From: Patiria pectinifera
Taxonomy: Eukaryota; Echinodermata; Asteroidea; Valvatida; Asterinidae
NCBI GenBank assembly: GCA_029964075.1
Contig: CM057140.1
Coordinates: forward strand, 10,806,643-10,870,642
Length of the DNA stretch: 64,000 bases
Direction: 5' to 3'
Below, in pieces: positions 40,201-52,200 of the stretch. Made by a program: the position numbers and the translations under genes. How positions within the stretch are numbered: position 1 is the first letter of the stretch; each line of letters opens with the position of its first letter. Under the pieces are notes generated by a model. The model made no database searches, was not told the origin of the DNA, and was given only the letters and a program-made list of their open reading frames with translations.

Positions 40201-43200
40201 CTTCTTGACGGTTATGAGCTGGATTGTTTCCTTTAGCTGGTGCCAACTATTGTTCATCAATTCTGTACAAACCACTGATCTGTATGTAAAGACTGGATAG
40301 CGTACAGAAAGCTGAAGCCATTTGAAGCCATATTGGAGAGACCGGCTGGTGATCTATAAAGGACAAGTTGTCGTCTTTGTAACATTGTAATTTGCCTGGT
40401 TTACGTTTTGTCCACTGCCACTGACCACGGTTCACAATCTGTCAAACGTCGTGGTGATACTTTTGAATGCCACAGTTCACTTTTTGCGACGTTTGGAAAT
40501 ATACTCACGACAGAAATTTGTCTTGTTTAGATCATCACAATATGGGTACGTGATCAAAATTTGATGTTTTTCAACAAAGAACTTTGGCAACACTGCATTT
40601 GCAAAGTGCGCCACGTCAGGCAACACCACTATATATTGAATTATTTGTTTTAAATAGATAAAAGTCTTTTAAATTTAATTTAAAGATGTTGTCAGCAGTG
40701 AGCCTGAAGTGGGATTCGCCTGCAAACACCGACTGTACCGTGGCTCGGGTGGCTTCACCTTTGTCATGCCGGCTAAGAAGTTCATCTCAGACGGCTTTGT
40801 GACTGGAGTGCGATTCCTGGCAGTCAGACGTGGCTCCTTCCGAGTGATTATCTTCCGACCGGTCGACGAGGCCGCTATGACCTACAAGATAGTGGGACGA
40901 AGGCACATCAAAGTCAAGAAGGCTGACGTATGTACTATTTTCTGGAGACAGATGAAAATTCAAATGTATTTGGCAGCTCAAGACATATAAGTGTATATAT
41001 CAGCCTCAAATTATTGGCAGATTTGAACAAAGTTAATTACTAAGTAACTAAATTGTGTAGGATTTGAACGTATGATCTCTGAAACACCATATGAGTGCGC
41101 TACTGAATTGAGGTGTAGATTAGGCCTGTTATTTCAGCAGTTTCCCAATTTGTCATTTTCTTGGTTCAAGGGATGCTAATCAGAAGCCATTCACTTTGAT
41201 GCGGCCATCAGCCAATGGAGTACCAAGGTGTGACGCAATGTGGAACCAGAAAATCTAGTGCAAACGAATGAAGTACACGCGCGTGTTGGTTCACGGGCTG
41301 AATCACGAGGTTAATGTCTTTTACATACATTTAGTGCGCGTGACGTATTCACTTCGGTACTCCATACCTCGAAACTGAACTCAATGAGGCAACTCAATGT
41401 TTGCATTATTTTCATTGTGAAACGTTGCTAAAAAGTGAGACATTTCATGAAATTCATGCAGTGTGAGCAAGTTCCAACAAGTCGGCATTCACTAAAGCTG
41501 GCATATGAATCCTGATTGTCGTATTAAAAGCTAACAATTTAGCTCAGACGGATATCAAACTCGCATGACACTCTTTTGGTCTCAGGTTGAGGTAGAAGTC
41601 AAGTTTAAGCAGAAGAGGAAGAACAGAAAGCGGCAGAAGTGGATCTCTGTGAGGGAAGGAGACATGCTGGGCCTGTCCTTCACTCGCTCCGTCCTGTACA
41701 AATCCAAGGAAGGCCCAGACGTCACCGATGTTGTTTACTCCAGGAACGTCGAAATCAGGAACTTCCGCAAACTGCGAGCTGGCCGCACCATCACATTCAA
41801 GGGGGTGGCACCGCGCAGCTACTCCGTGGTCGTCCTGTTCAAAGGTGCAAATGATTTTTAACAGGCCGTGCTTTTGATAATTTGAATTTTGCTTAAAATA
41901 TTGCACAGACCTGCAGTGTCATGGCTGAGTCTATTACAAGCCCCCTCAGGTGTTCCTAAATCGGTCACAAGTCACTGACAAGTTGTTCATATCAAGTCCC
42001 AAGTTATTCAATTTAAATGTGACAAAGGCATTCCTTTGTTACTGTTCATCTCTTATTATACTCTTATCATATTATTATCTCTTATCATACTCTTATTGCG
42101 CCCAGAAATTGACTTATGATTTAATTGTTAATAGACAACACCAACAACTTGGCTCTTGACCCCCCAAAAAAACCTATTGTTTTAGGTTTTTTTTAATTTT
42201 TCTCATATGATAGTACTTTTTGTATATATGGTAGATACAAAGTGAACAAAGTAAAGAAATAAATTATGATTGATTAAGCATTATCTTTGTTTCGATTTTA
42301 CAGCCAAGGATCCCAATGATTGTTCTGCGTATTATACTCTTATTGCGCCCAGAAATTGACTTATGATTTAATTGTTAATAGACAACACCAACAACTTGGC
42401 TCTTGACCCCCCCCCCCCAAAAAAAACCTATTGTTTTAGGATTTGTTTATTTTTCTCATTTGATAATACTTTTTGTATATGGTAGATACAAAGTGAACAA
42501 AGTAAAGAAAGAAATTATGATTGATTAAGTTTTATCTTTGTTTCGATTTTACAGCCAAGGATCCCAATGATTGTTCTGCGTCAGGTAAGACCCCGCAGCA
42601 AAGTCTGCTCCTAATTCTGAGATTTTACAATTTTAAGTTTACAATGAAGAACTTGTTCACTGATTTTGTCAATTACATTAGCAAGCTTTTCCGTGTTGAG
42701 TATCCTTCTTTGTATCGGGGGCCTTTGAAGCTCAAATAAGTTCATTTTAAAAAATGGAGAAATGTTAATGATGTACCATACCATTTTGCAGATGTATGCA
42801 TTTTATAAATCCTTATTATTACAGTGGAACGCCGCTATAACGAACATTTCGTGATCCACAGAAATTGTAATAGCGATCGTTCAGTATAGCGATTTCAAGC
42901 TACTGCTTCCCGTACACACTTTTCAGTACATAGCACCCTTCAGAACTTCACCCTGCCTGCCCTGGTAGTTTCTGAAAGACGACTTTGAACATGTGCCGAC
43001 TATTGAATTGTGTAATTACACAGTTGTTTATCTTATACCTACGGCAATGGGAGGCTTTCCCCATGTATTCCTTTATGAAATATAACCACTTGTCGCTCTT
43101 CTGTTGACATTTTTCAACAACAATGTTCAGTACATTTTGCACACGAAAATCGGGAGCTAAGGACAATGTTTGGTATAGCCGAATGTTCGGTATAGCGGTG

Positions 43201-46200
43201 TTCGGTATAGCGACGTTCCACTGTACTACTGCATGTAATAGGGCCCTGATGGCTGTTTCTCTTTCCCCGGTGTAGTGGATGCCCAGAAGTCTCTGGGTCT
43301 GGAGAACGGCCAGTTCCCTGTGGATGCCATCAGCGTGTCATCCGTGTACGAAAGCGACCAGCCCAACCTTGACTTTAGCGCCCGCTCCTGCCGGCTCAAC
43401 TTCGCCGGCACCAACGGCGGGGCCTGGGTGCCCGCGGATGGTGACAATGAACCGTGGATCCAGGTAGACACTGGTGCCCAGTCGGTCTTCACTGGGATGA
43501 TCACCCAGGGACGCCACGGCTTGCTCAACTGGTGGGCCACCAAGTACCGCGTGGCGTACTCCGACGATGGTGCAACTTGGAACGACATAGTGGATTGCAA
43601 TGACAACAAGGTGAGTTAGAACTGTTGGAATCTGTTAGATTTTTGACCTTGTAACTTATTAAGCGCACTGGATTTCATAGGAGTCCAAATTTCATATGAC
43701 ACTGCAAAAGTGTTCAACACCAGCCAGCCAGGCCATCATCTGTTTAAGACTGGCCACGTGACGGGCTCTTGACCACTGGGAATGGGTAAACTGTCTTCGA
43801 TATTTATGAATTCATGTGAAATGCCTATAAGTAAATTGAAAACTGAAAATGTAATATTCTACCAAAATGGATGATATTTCAGTATGGGTTCTTTGCTGCA
43901 TTGACAGGTATTTGACGCCAACACTGACAGTGACACCCAGGTGACCAGGTTCTTTGGCAGCGCCGTCAATGGACGCTACCTGCGCATTATCATTGTGGAA
44001 TGGACAGACCGCCCAGCGCTGCGTTTTGAAGTCCTTGGGGAATTTGGTAAGTTGGTTATTTTTGTTCTCATCTCCAAAGGCTCGAAATGTGTAATGAACC
44101 TTTGAAAAGTTGGCCAAACTTCAATTTTTAACTTTATGACAAAATCCTCTCACGTGAAGTTAGTCCACCATGCATCAGTCCTTAACATGCACTGTAAGTA
44201 AACGCAAAACATGTACATGCTGTAATTTTTTGTATCCACAAATAAGATATTCTCCATTATTTTTCCATCAGCTTATCATCTGTACCGTTTACCTTTGGCA
44301 ATTTTTTTTGCCAGGATCCTTTAAGATTTCTTCAATAACTTGACCATATTATCTGTTATTCTTTTAAGAGATATCAAGTCTCATGTAATAAGCTCTATCC
44401 AAGTACTAATACTTGGACCCCTAAGTACGAGTACTTTATGGAGTACTCAAGTAAAACAATTAAAATCATTCCAAAAATTGCTATCTCCTAGTCTTTTAAG
44501 TTATAATCAAATACTAGCACTTTAGCGATGGAGTGTGATAGCAAATAGTTTAAGTCCAAGTATTTCTCGAGTACAATTGCCGTGACTTTGAGTCTGAGTA
44601 TTTTGATATTTGAGTACAAGTGCAAGTACGAGTATTCTCAAAAAGTACTCATTGCGAGTAACCTCCACAAGAAACTTCTGAGAGAAAACATTCAATCTAA
44701 CTGTAAACTGGCCAGCCCTCTAATCTATCTTAATCCTTTGCCCAAACAGTGGCTTTATAATCCCTAACACTTAGTGTAATAAAGCCACATGTGCTGTCAC
44801 ACAGCTGATATTGACAAGTGCAGGGGATTAGCAGCAGTATCTGATAACAGGGGCCAGTTTGTTGACAAAGGGATTAACAAGATAAGAGTGTACTGCTAGA
44901 AGTACTGTATTCTTTCTGAGTTTACAGGCCCTAACTCGGAAAGCTGCTAGGAGCACTTACACCTGATGTCGAGAACCGGAAACGAGTCGAGTACCGAGTG
45001 CGAGTACTACTACAACACTGCCTTCCTATCATATACAGAATCATCCATCTCCCACCCCATTTGGATCTAGGAGGGCTATGACTAAACGTTTATAGAGTTT
45101 TCTGGATTGCTGTGAATATATTCTGAAACTTTGCATTGCACAGAAACCGCCGCGACTGAGTACGGCCCCTCATGCATCATCAGAGAATTCATTGACAGCA
45201 AGAACTACATCCTGCTAGCGGCTGGATCCCCGTTCGAAAGTGATGGCTACGTCACAGGTTAGTGGGCAAGTGATCTGACTATAAAGACTAAGGTTGCTAC
45301 TGAATCTGCTATTTGGGGCTATGGTAATGGCTTTACACATTGACACCCCACAGTACCATCTGTAGCCTATTACATCTGTTTTGGACTGATGAATGCTATT
45401 TACATACAACAGATGTCTATTTGAGTGGAGTTAATCACTGTTAACTTAAAAACTAACTGCCTGAGTTTCCTGTCTGGCGATTGAACGATGGATACAGGAA
45501 GGATCATAAGCTGGCCAATCAGGGGTAACAAATGCGATGCTTTAGTGTATGACTGGAGAATGTACTTAAATGCTGATTGTATAGTACCATAGATACGCAT
45601 TGTATTAGTTGTCTGAGAGAGGCAAGTAGGGTAAAGTGGCTTGCCCAAGGATACAACATGTGGCCATGCAGAAGCAGGATTGGAACCTCTCACCCTCTGA
45701 CCTAGGTCACAAACCCTAACCACTGGGCCACACTCACCACTGTATTCTTTACTTCACAGAATGGAAATTCTTTCCGAAGAGCGACAAGCCTTTCAGGGCT
45801 GGCGTGTGGCGGGCAGACCCGAACGACCCAACCCGCTACAAGCACATCGGCAGCAGCGACATTCCAGGCCAGACACCCAACGAGTTGGCCACCTATAGAT
45901 TGGACAATTTGGCCCGAATTCCATTCAGGTATGTTCTTGATGCAATTAACAAACTCACCCAGCTATAAAAGCAGAAAAAAATAACCCAGAAAAAAAAGCG
46001 TTTTCCCGACCACCTCAGAAACTGTACTTTCAAAAGGGCCATGTAGGAGATTTTTATTCATGAATCAGGATCACTGTGCCTCCATTACCAGCACACTCTC
46101 GCAAAAAGTGGTCTGGCTACCATTCTATATAAAACCTCATTGCCCGGGGGTTTTGTGCGTAAACCTTATCAGTCAGCCGATCACACTCAATGGACTTCGG

Positions 46201-49200
46201 CAAAACCGCAAGTCCCATCATAAAGAATAAGTTAACCGGACCATTTTTTTCCGAGAGTGTGTTTCTAATGTCGACCTTGAGGTCTTATGTGTCATACTCA
46301 AGATCTGGTGTTTCAGGTCCATCTGATGTGTTATCAGGTCCGTCTGATGTGTCATACTCAAGATCTTGTGTTTCGGGTTGCGTTGTGTCCTTGGGCAAGA
46401 CCCTTTACCATAAGTAACTGCTTCTCATCCCAGCCAGGAGGACATTTAAGTGGGTGCCTGTGAGGGCCGAGGTGGTTAATGTATTAAGATCATCAATTTA
46501 TTGTCCAATGTTATATTTGTTTTTGTCAAGTACTGCAACCATGTTTCCTTTTTTTGATTGTTTAAATTGATGCACAAACAACAGCAATCCTGAAATTGTC
46601 AGACTGTGAGTGTGGTCGCTGCGGCACACGATTCACGTTCACGCAGGCGTGAACTGCAGAATTCGAGTGTATGAATGCCTACCCAAAGAGCACCGACTGG
46701 CCTCCTGTGGCGTAACTAATTGCCTTAAGGGGTTAGCCAGATAATGTAACACTGGGCTCAGTTGAAGCTAAACATCTGTGGTATAAAAGGGCCCAGTCTT
46801 TTAAAAGGGAAAATCACCTCATGAAAAAAAGCCCACTAGAATAACCGGTGTAGTTTGGTCAAACAATGCATTGGGCTTGGTCTATTTGTCCAGTTGCTAC
46901 TTGCCTGGTGGTGGTGGCCATTCATCCAGTAAATTTCCCCAAGGGTTTGAATCTGGAGATAAGAGAGAGCTGAAATTCTAGTACAGGCAGGGGCACAATC
47001 CCGAATATAAGCTGTATACTCGGGTTTTGTCTTAAAGCTATAGTCCATCATTTGCAGCTATCCGAAAAGTAACTGGCGTAATTATTGTTGAAAAACATAC
47101 TTGGTTGAAAGATAGTAAGGGGACTAAACTCCCTGTGAAATTATTCTTTCTGGCAACCTGTCATTTTGAAGTAATCAACGAAAGAAGGCCTTTCCAACGG
47201 TGCTTCTTAAGACGCACCGTAGGAAATTTAAATTAGTAGTTCGTTTTGTTATTCAGCAAAGCGCGCGCAAGCATTGGCATGACGCACACGCACGCGCGGT
47301 TGCTATAATTCGTCGGATCAGTGCGCAACATCGCGTAGCTGCAATCGGCTCAGTGAGAACGTGTCTCGGACGCTGAATTCAGGCCCAATTCAAAACATGA
47401 TTCAGCAACTTTTGATTTGAAATGGAGATCCTAGAATGCTGTTTTTCTCGGAATATACAGCTGAAGCTGAGCTGAAACTTCATCAGGTTAGTTGTTCAGT
47501 ACCCTTCTTTAGATTTTGAGCACTTTTGTTGCTTCAAACGAACAAAATGCACAAATGACAAATGATGGACTATACCTTTAAAAGAGAGAGATTCACTGCA
47601 CGGCACTATTGACATCCCTTGTTTTTTTGCTCCCGTCAGGAGAGGGGATGTCTACGGGTGGTCGTTTACTGAACCCGTCATCTGTTACGATGAGGGAGAG
47701 GAAAGCGTGGAGCTCCTTTATTCAGGAAACGGAGGCAATCTGGATCCTACCCCTGTCGGCGAATACAGGAAGTTTGTGTCCAGCGGCAAACAGGCCTACT
47801 CCATTAGCGCCTCTGTATCAAGTTAGTCCAGCACATCTCACCAAATATCACCTAGAATTTATTTTGTTTTATTTTATTTTAATTATTTCGTCAACATCCA
47901 ATGGCTCTAGCGCCAGAACAGGATGGGTGAGACTTGGTAGAACATGTGGATGGAACTTACAGATCTAGTGGTGGGAGGAAAACCCCAGAAGGATATTCTA
48001 GTATAAAACCCACGGAATCAGGCCAGGACTGAAAACCCAGTACAGGCGGGATTCGAACCTGGGTCAAAGCGGTGGAAGGCGAGGAAAGTACCGCCACGCC
48101 AACCTGATCGTTATTACTTTCCTAAGCCTTGTGTTCAGTACATTTTGTGATTGCGAGTGCTTGTCATGGGGTAATAATGATGTAGCGCCTTGAGCACCAG
48201 TCATGGTGGATATGTGCGCTTAATAAATACCCCACTGTTAAGAATATACCTTTTTTAACAGAGATAAAATGATTTTAAACAGTTCAAAGACTAGCGGTGA
48301 CAAAATTCGGACTTTGAATTTGTTTTTTAATCCATGTGTTAATTTTTAATTTCTGTGTGTGTTTTTTCTAATCAGTTTCACGTGTGGACAGTGTACCCGC
48401 AAGTAAGTTCTTTTTATTGACCCTCCTATGAAACATGCATTCTGAGCCATGCTATGACTTGGGTCAATATTGGTCAAGACCCCCATTGGTTTGTTAACAG
48501 TAGGCTAGGGGGAGAGGAAGGAAATTTTGACCGTTTGTGACCTCTTAAATAGCAGGAGGGTTTTAATACTGTTTCAGATTTGTTTCCAAAAGAGTTGCTT
48601 TCTGCCTCGATGAAGAACAATTAGCTCTTGTAATCTTATTGACTGTCTCTTCTTCCGAGATAAAGTGTGTTTGCATTCCTCTTTCGTCCCCTGTCCTGCT
48701 GCATGGTGTTCCAAAGATTGCAAGTTCAAATTCCCCTCCATTTAATTTTTTTTTCATGCTTGATCTTACATCAAATTAGGTTTTTGCCCTTCACCGACGT
48801 TTTTTGTGAAGGGCAAAAACCTAATTTGATTTATATCACCCCGACGCAAAATTCCATCTTATGCTTGATCTTAATGAAAAAATATTATGAAAACATACTT
48901 GTCTGGCTTTTTGTATTCCTTCTCATGCATTTTTCTCAAACACCAATTCCATTTTATTTCTACATTAGGCCAAAAAAAAAAAATATTCGGTCTCTGGTCA
49001 GACCAAAGTTCCGGAATTGACGCGGCCACGCGGCTTTTTTTTTTTTTTTTCAAGCATGGATTGTACAGACAAGGTGGGTACTATTTTGCTTTTTTGGTGT
49101 CGTCATGTACATTGGTGTCCTCCATAATTTGCCTTGGTGCTTTCGATCATTTGCCTTGGTACAATTTCACATTCCTTGGTGCTCTTTGGTAAAAAAAAAA

Positions 49201-52200
49201 TGAAGAGGTGCGGAAATAGAGGGCGCTGTTGGAGCTACCGCGGAACATTTTGAAAAAAAAGAAAGATCGACGCGCATGCTTAAAATCGACGCGCGCGCTG
49301 ACCTGAGACCGACATATTTTTTTTTTTGGCCTTAGAGAATTTACTTAACATATATAGCACCGCTGTGATGAACACCGCTCTACCACTAAAATGTGGCTAT
49401 AAGGAATTTTCCTGCTTCATCCCAAGCAAAACAATTGCCACACTGTACATTCATTCGAGGCCCCTGTTGTGTCCGTGATATTCCTTCTATGGTATGACTT
49501 TAATAAATCTGGTCATTGCCTTGCGTCCAACCCTCCAGTTGCTTGCATGTACGGTCTGGGCATGGATGATGACACCATTCCGGACACCAGCATCGAGACA
49601 TCCTCTGTGCTGGGCCCAGAGTACGGCAACAGCCAGTCCAGGCTGAATGCCCAGGCTACGTCTGCAATGAAGGGCTGCTGGGCACCAGCGCTGAATAACA
49701 AGGACCAGTATGTGCAGGTGAGCAAAGGACACTAGCTGATTTTCATGAAACAGTGCGTAACTTACGCCATGCGCAGGATTTAAGCAACAATACAATTGAG
49801 TTCACGAAACTTTCTGTACGAGGACAATAACAACATGTACGGAGGCTGTTTGTGTATGATTTCCGTTTGGACACAAAAAGTTGGTTGAATCACCTCCGCC
49901 TGCCTTTTTTGAAGAAGTTGTGTCCGACTTTCTTCGGAATCGTGCTGCAACTCTAAAAATTCAGTCACGGGTAAAAGAGCAATTTATTTACCGAAAACAC
50001 AAAGCTTAAAATGTATTGTGTCAACCTTGATGAGTTGCGCAATGGCAGGATGCACGAAGATCACGATTTGCCAGTAAGACCATGTTTAGTCGTAACGCCA
50101 TAACTTACGCCAACTAAAATGATTGCATAAGTTATGCCATAGTTTGTTGCGCAAGTTGTGTTATAACTGAAATGTTGCGCAGCGTGAAGTGGGGCGCAAC
50201 TTGCACACTAAATTATGTTGCAAAGGGAGTCAAATAATTATGCCTTGCATAAACTTTCGTGAAATCAGCTGCATGATATCTTGTGGTTAAACCATCCCAT
50301 CCCATGTTGGACCAAATGAATTGTAGCCATGCTTTACCTGTTCTACTTGGATTGGAATAACTATGGAAAGAAAGCTTGTCATGTTATTCAAAAGAATAAA
50401 TGATGAAAAATACCTGCTGAGTTATAAAATAATTGAACTAAGTGCTCACAATGTCTATGGTTCAAGTCTCACCAAATTAAAATTATAATTTGCAAAGGTT
50501 CGCACAGCACACGCTTTGAGCCAACCTGATATTACAAAAAAAAGTATTTAATGACAGTTATGTCACTTTTTTTCTGACCCCTGACCCTTGACCTCAACCA
50601 TAGGTTGACCTGGGCAAGCCCACTCTGGTAACAGGGGTGAGCGTCCAAGGCTGCAAGGATGAGGAGAGATGGGTGACCAAGTTCAAAGTGGAACTGAGTC
50701 AGGACGAGAAGAACTGGAAGGAGGCTCAAAACAAACAAGGCGGCACGGTAAAAAAAAAACCACGAAAAGCAGATTTAGGAAAAGCAAGCTTTGTCCCCAC
50801 AACTTTGGCTGTATCTCATGCCCGAGATTCATATGATCCTGTCGCATTCAAACCTGGTGAAAAAAACAACTAACCATTGGTCTTGTCTGAAAGTAGTCTG
50901 CGTCTCTTTAAGCAGAAGAGATTATTTTGCTGGACTCTGTCAATTTAGGGTAATGAAATCAGGAAGCGGGAACATTAACCAGTTCACGCCGTGATATTTT
51001 GACAGTGGTCAGATTCAGGAATGGGATTTTTTTTTCACGAGCCTCGATCCCAGATGAGTTCAGGCCATGTCAGGCTGTCATCTGCGTAGTACGCGTACAC
51101 CCTGATATTTTTGGCCTTGCTGGCTGCGAGCGGGTCGCCGGCAGATATTTCTGTCCTCACTCGTTGCGTGTTTAGCTGTCATCCGTTCCGAATACCACAA
51201 AACCTTTGCGTGTATACACACCATCCGACGTGAACTGGTTAAAGAAAGAGATCGATACAAAGATCGATACCCGAGATTTCATAAACTTCCTTAGAGTGTG
51301 AATTTTCTAGCAATGTTAGGAAGTTTAGCTAGTGCAAATGTCAAGCTGTTATACAGATGTGCAAGTTGCAGTCTAAAATATCCAGTGGGCTAGTAAAAAA
51401 TCCTGGGGCTCGCAAAAAGCTGAGGTAACTTGCCCGGTTGGCTAGTTAAAGAAAAAAAAGCTTGAGGTCGAGGCCTGGTTATACTTGAAGTGTTACGTGA
51501 ATCCCAAGACATTTTTGCTTTGAACCCCCTTTGGAGAAACCCAGTGGCACCCTTTGCTTGGCACTTCAATTTTCAAGGGTTACCAAAGGCCATGTAGAGG
51601 AACAGTACCTGGTCTGCCCAAGTCCTGCAACAGTTCTCTCAAACCTTGTGCTGGATTTTGAACACTCTTGGAATGTTAAGAGTTTCATTCTGTCCTGTGT
51701 TAATGTCTAGATCTTCTACGGCAACACTGACTCGGATTCAGCAGTCCAGGTCTTCTTCCAGGAAGAAAGTAAGGCCCAGTTCATGAGAATAACTGTGGAG
51801 GAGTGGAACAAGGACATCGGTCTTCGTTTTGATGTGCTGGGTTGCCCAAGTAAATAAACTGTTCTATCTTGTAATATTTTTTTTGGTAATTTTTCTGTAC
51901 GTTTCTGTATTTTGTATTTTTCTGGCATATACATGTATGTAAGGATGTTTGGAAAGGAATGTCGTTTTGTTAACTGAAGAAGTTGTAAACCAGGCATTTT
52001 TGCGGAAAATTGCAGAGAGAAAATGACATTAATTCTGAGAAGAAGTAATTCAGTACCAGTATATTCCCCTGTCTCCTTGCCATTGCAGCTGTGTGCGAGA
52101 AAGAGTGGGGCCCCAAGCCGCTGGTCAGGAGATGGAAGTACTCCCAGTGTGACAAGACGTTTGTGGTCAACACCAAGCACCCTCTGACTTGCAACAGGTA

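Noticed and set aside
47640-47700. An RGD integrin-binding site in X domain 4
   Set aside because: R-G-D here falls on the conserved [RK]-x-G-[DH] strand motif present in all X copies, where the other copies have AGD, RGD, EGD or SGH; no specific evidence for integrin binding.
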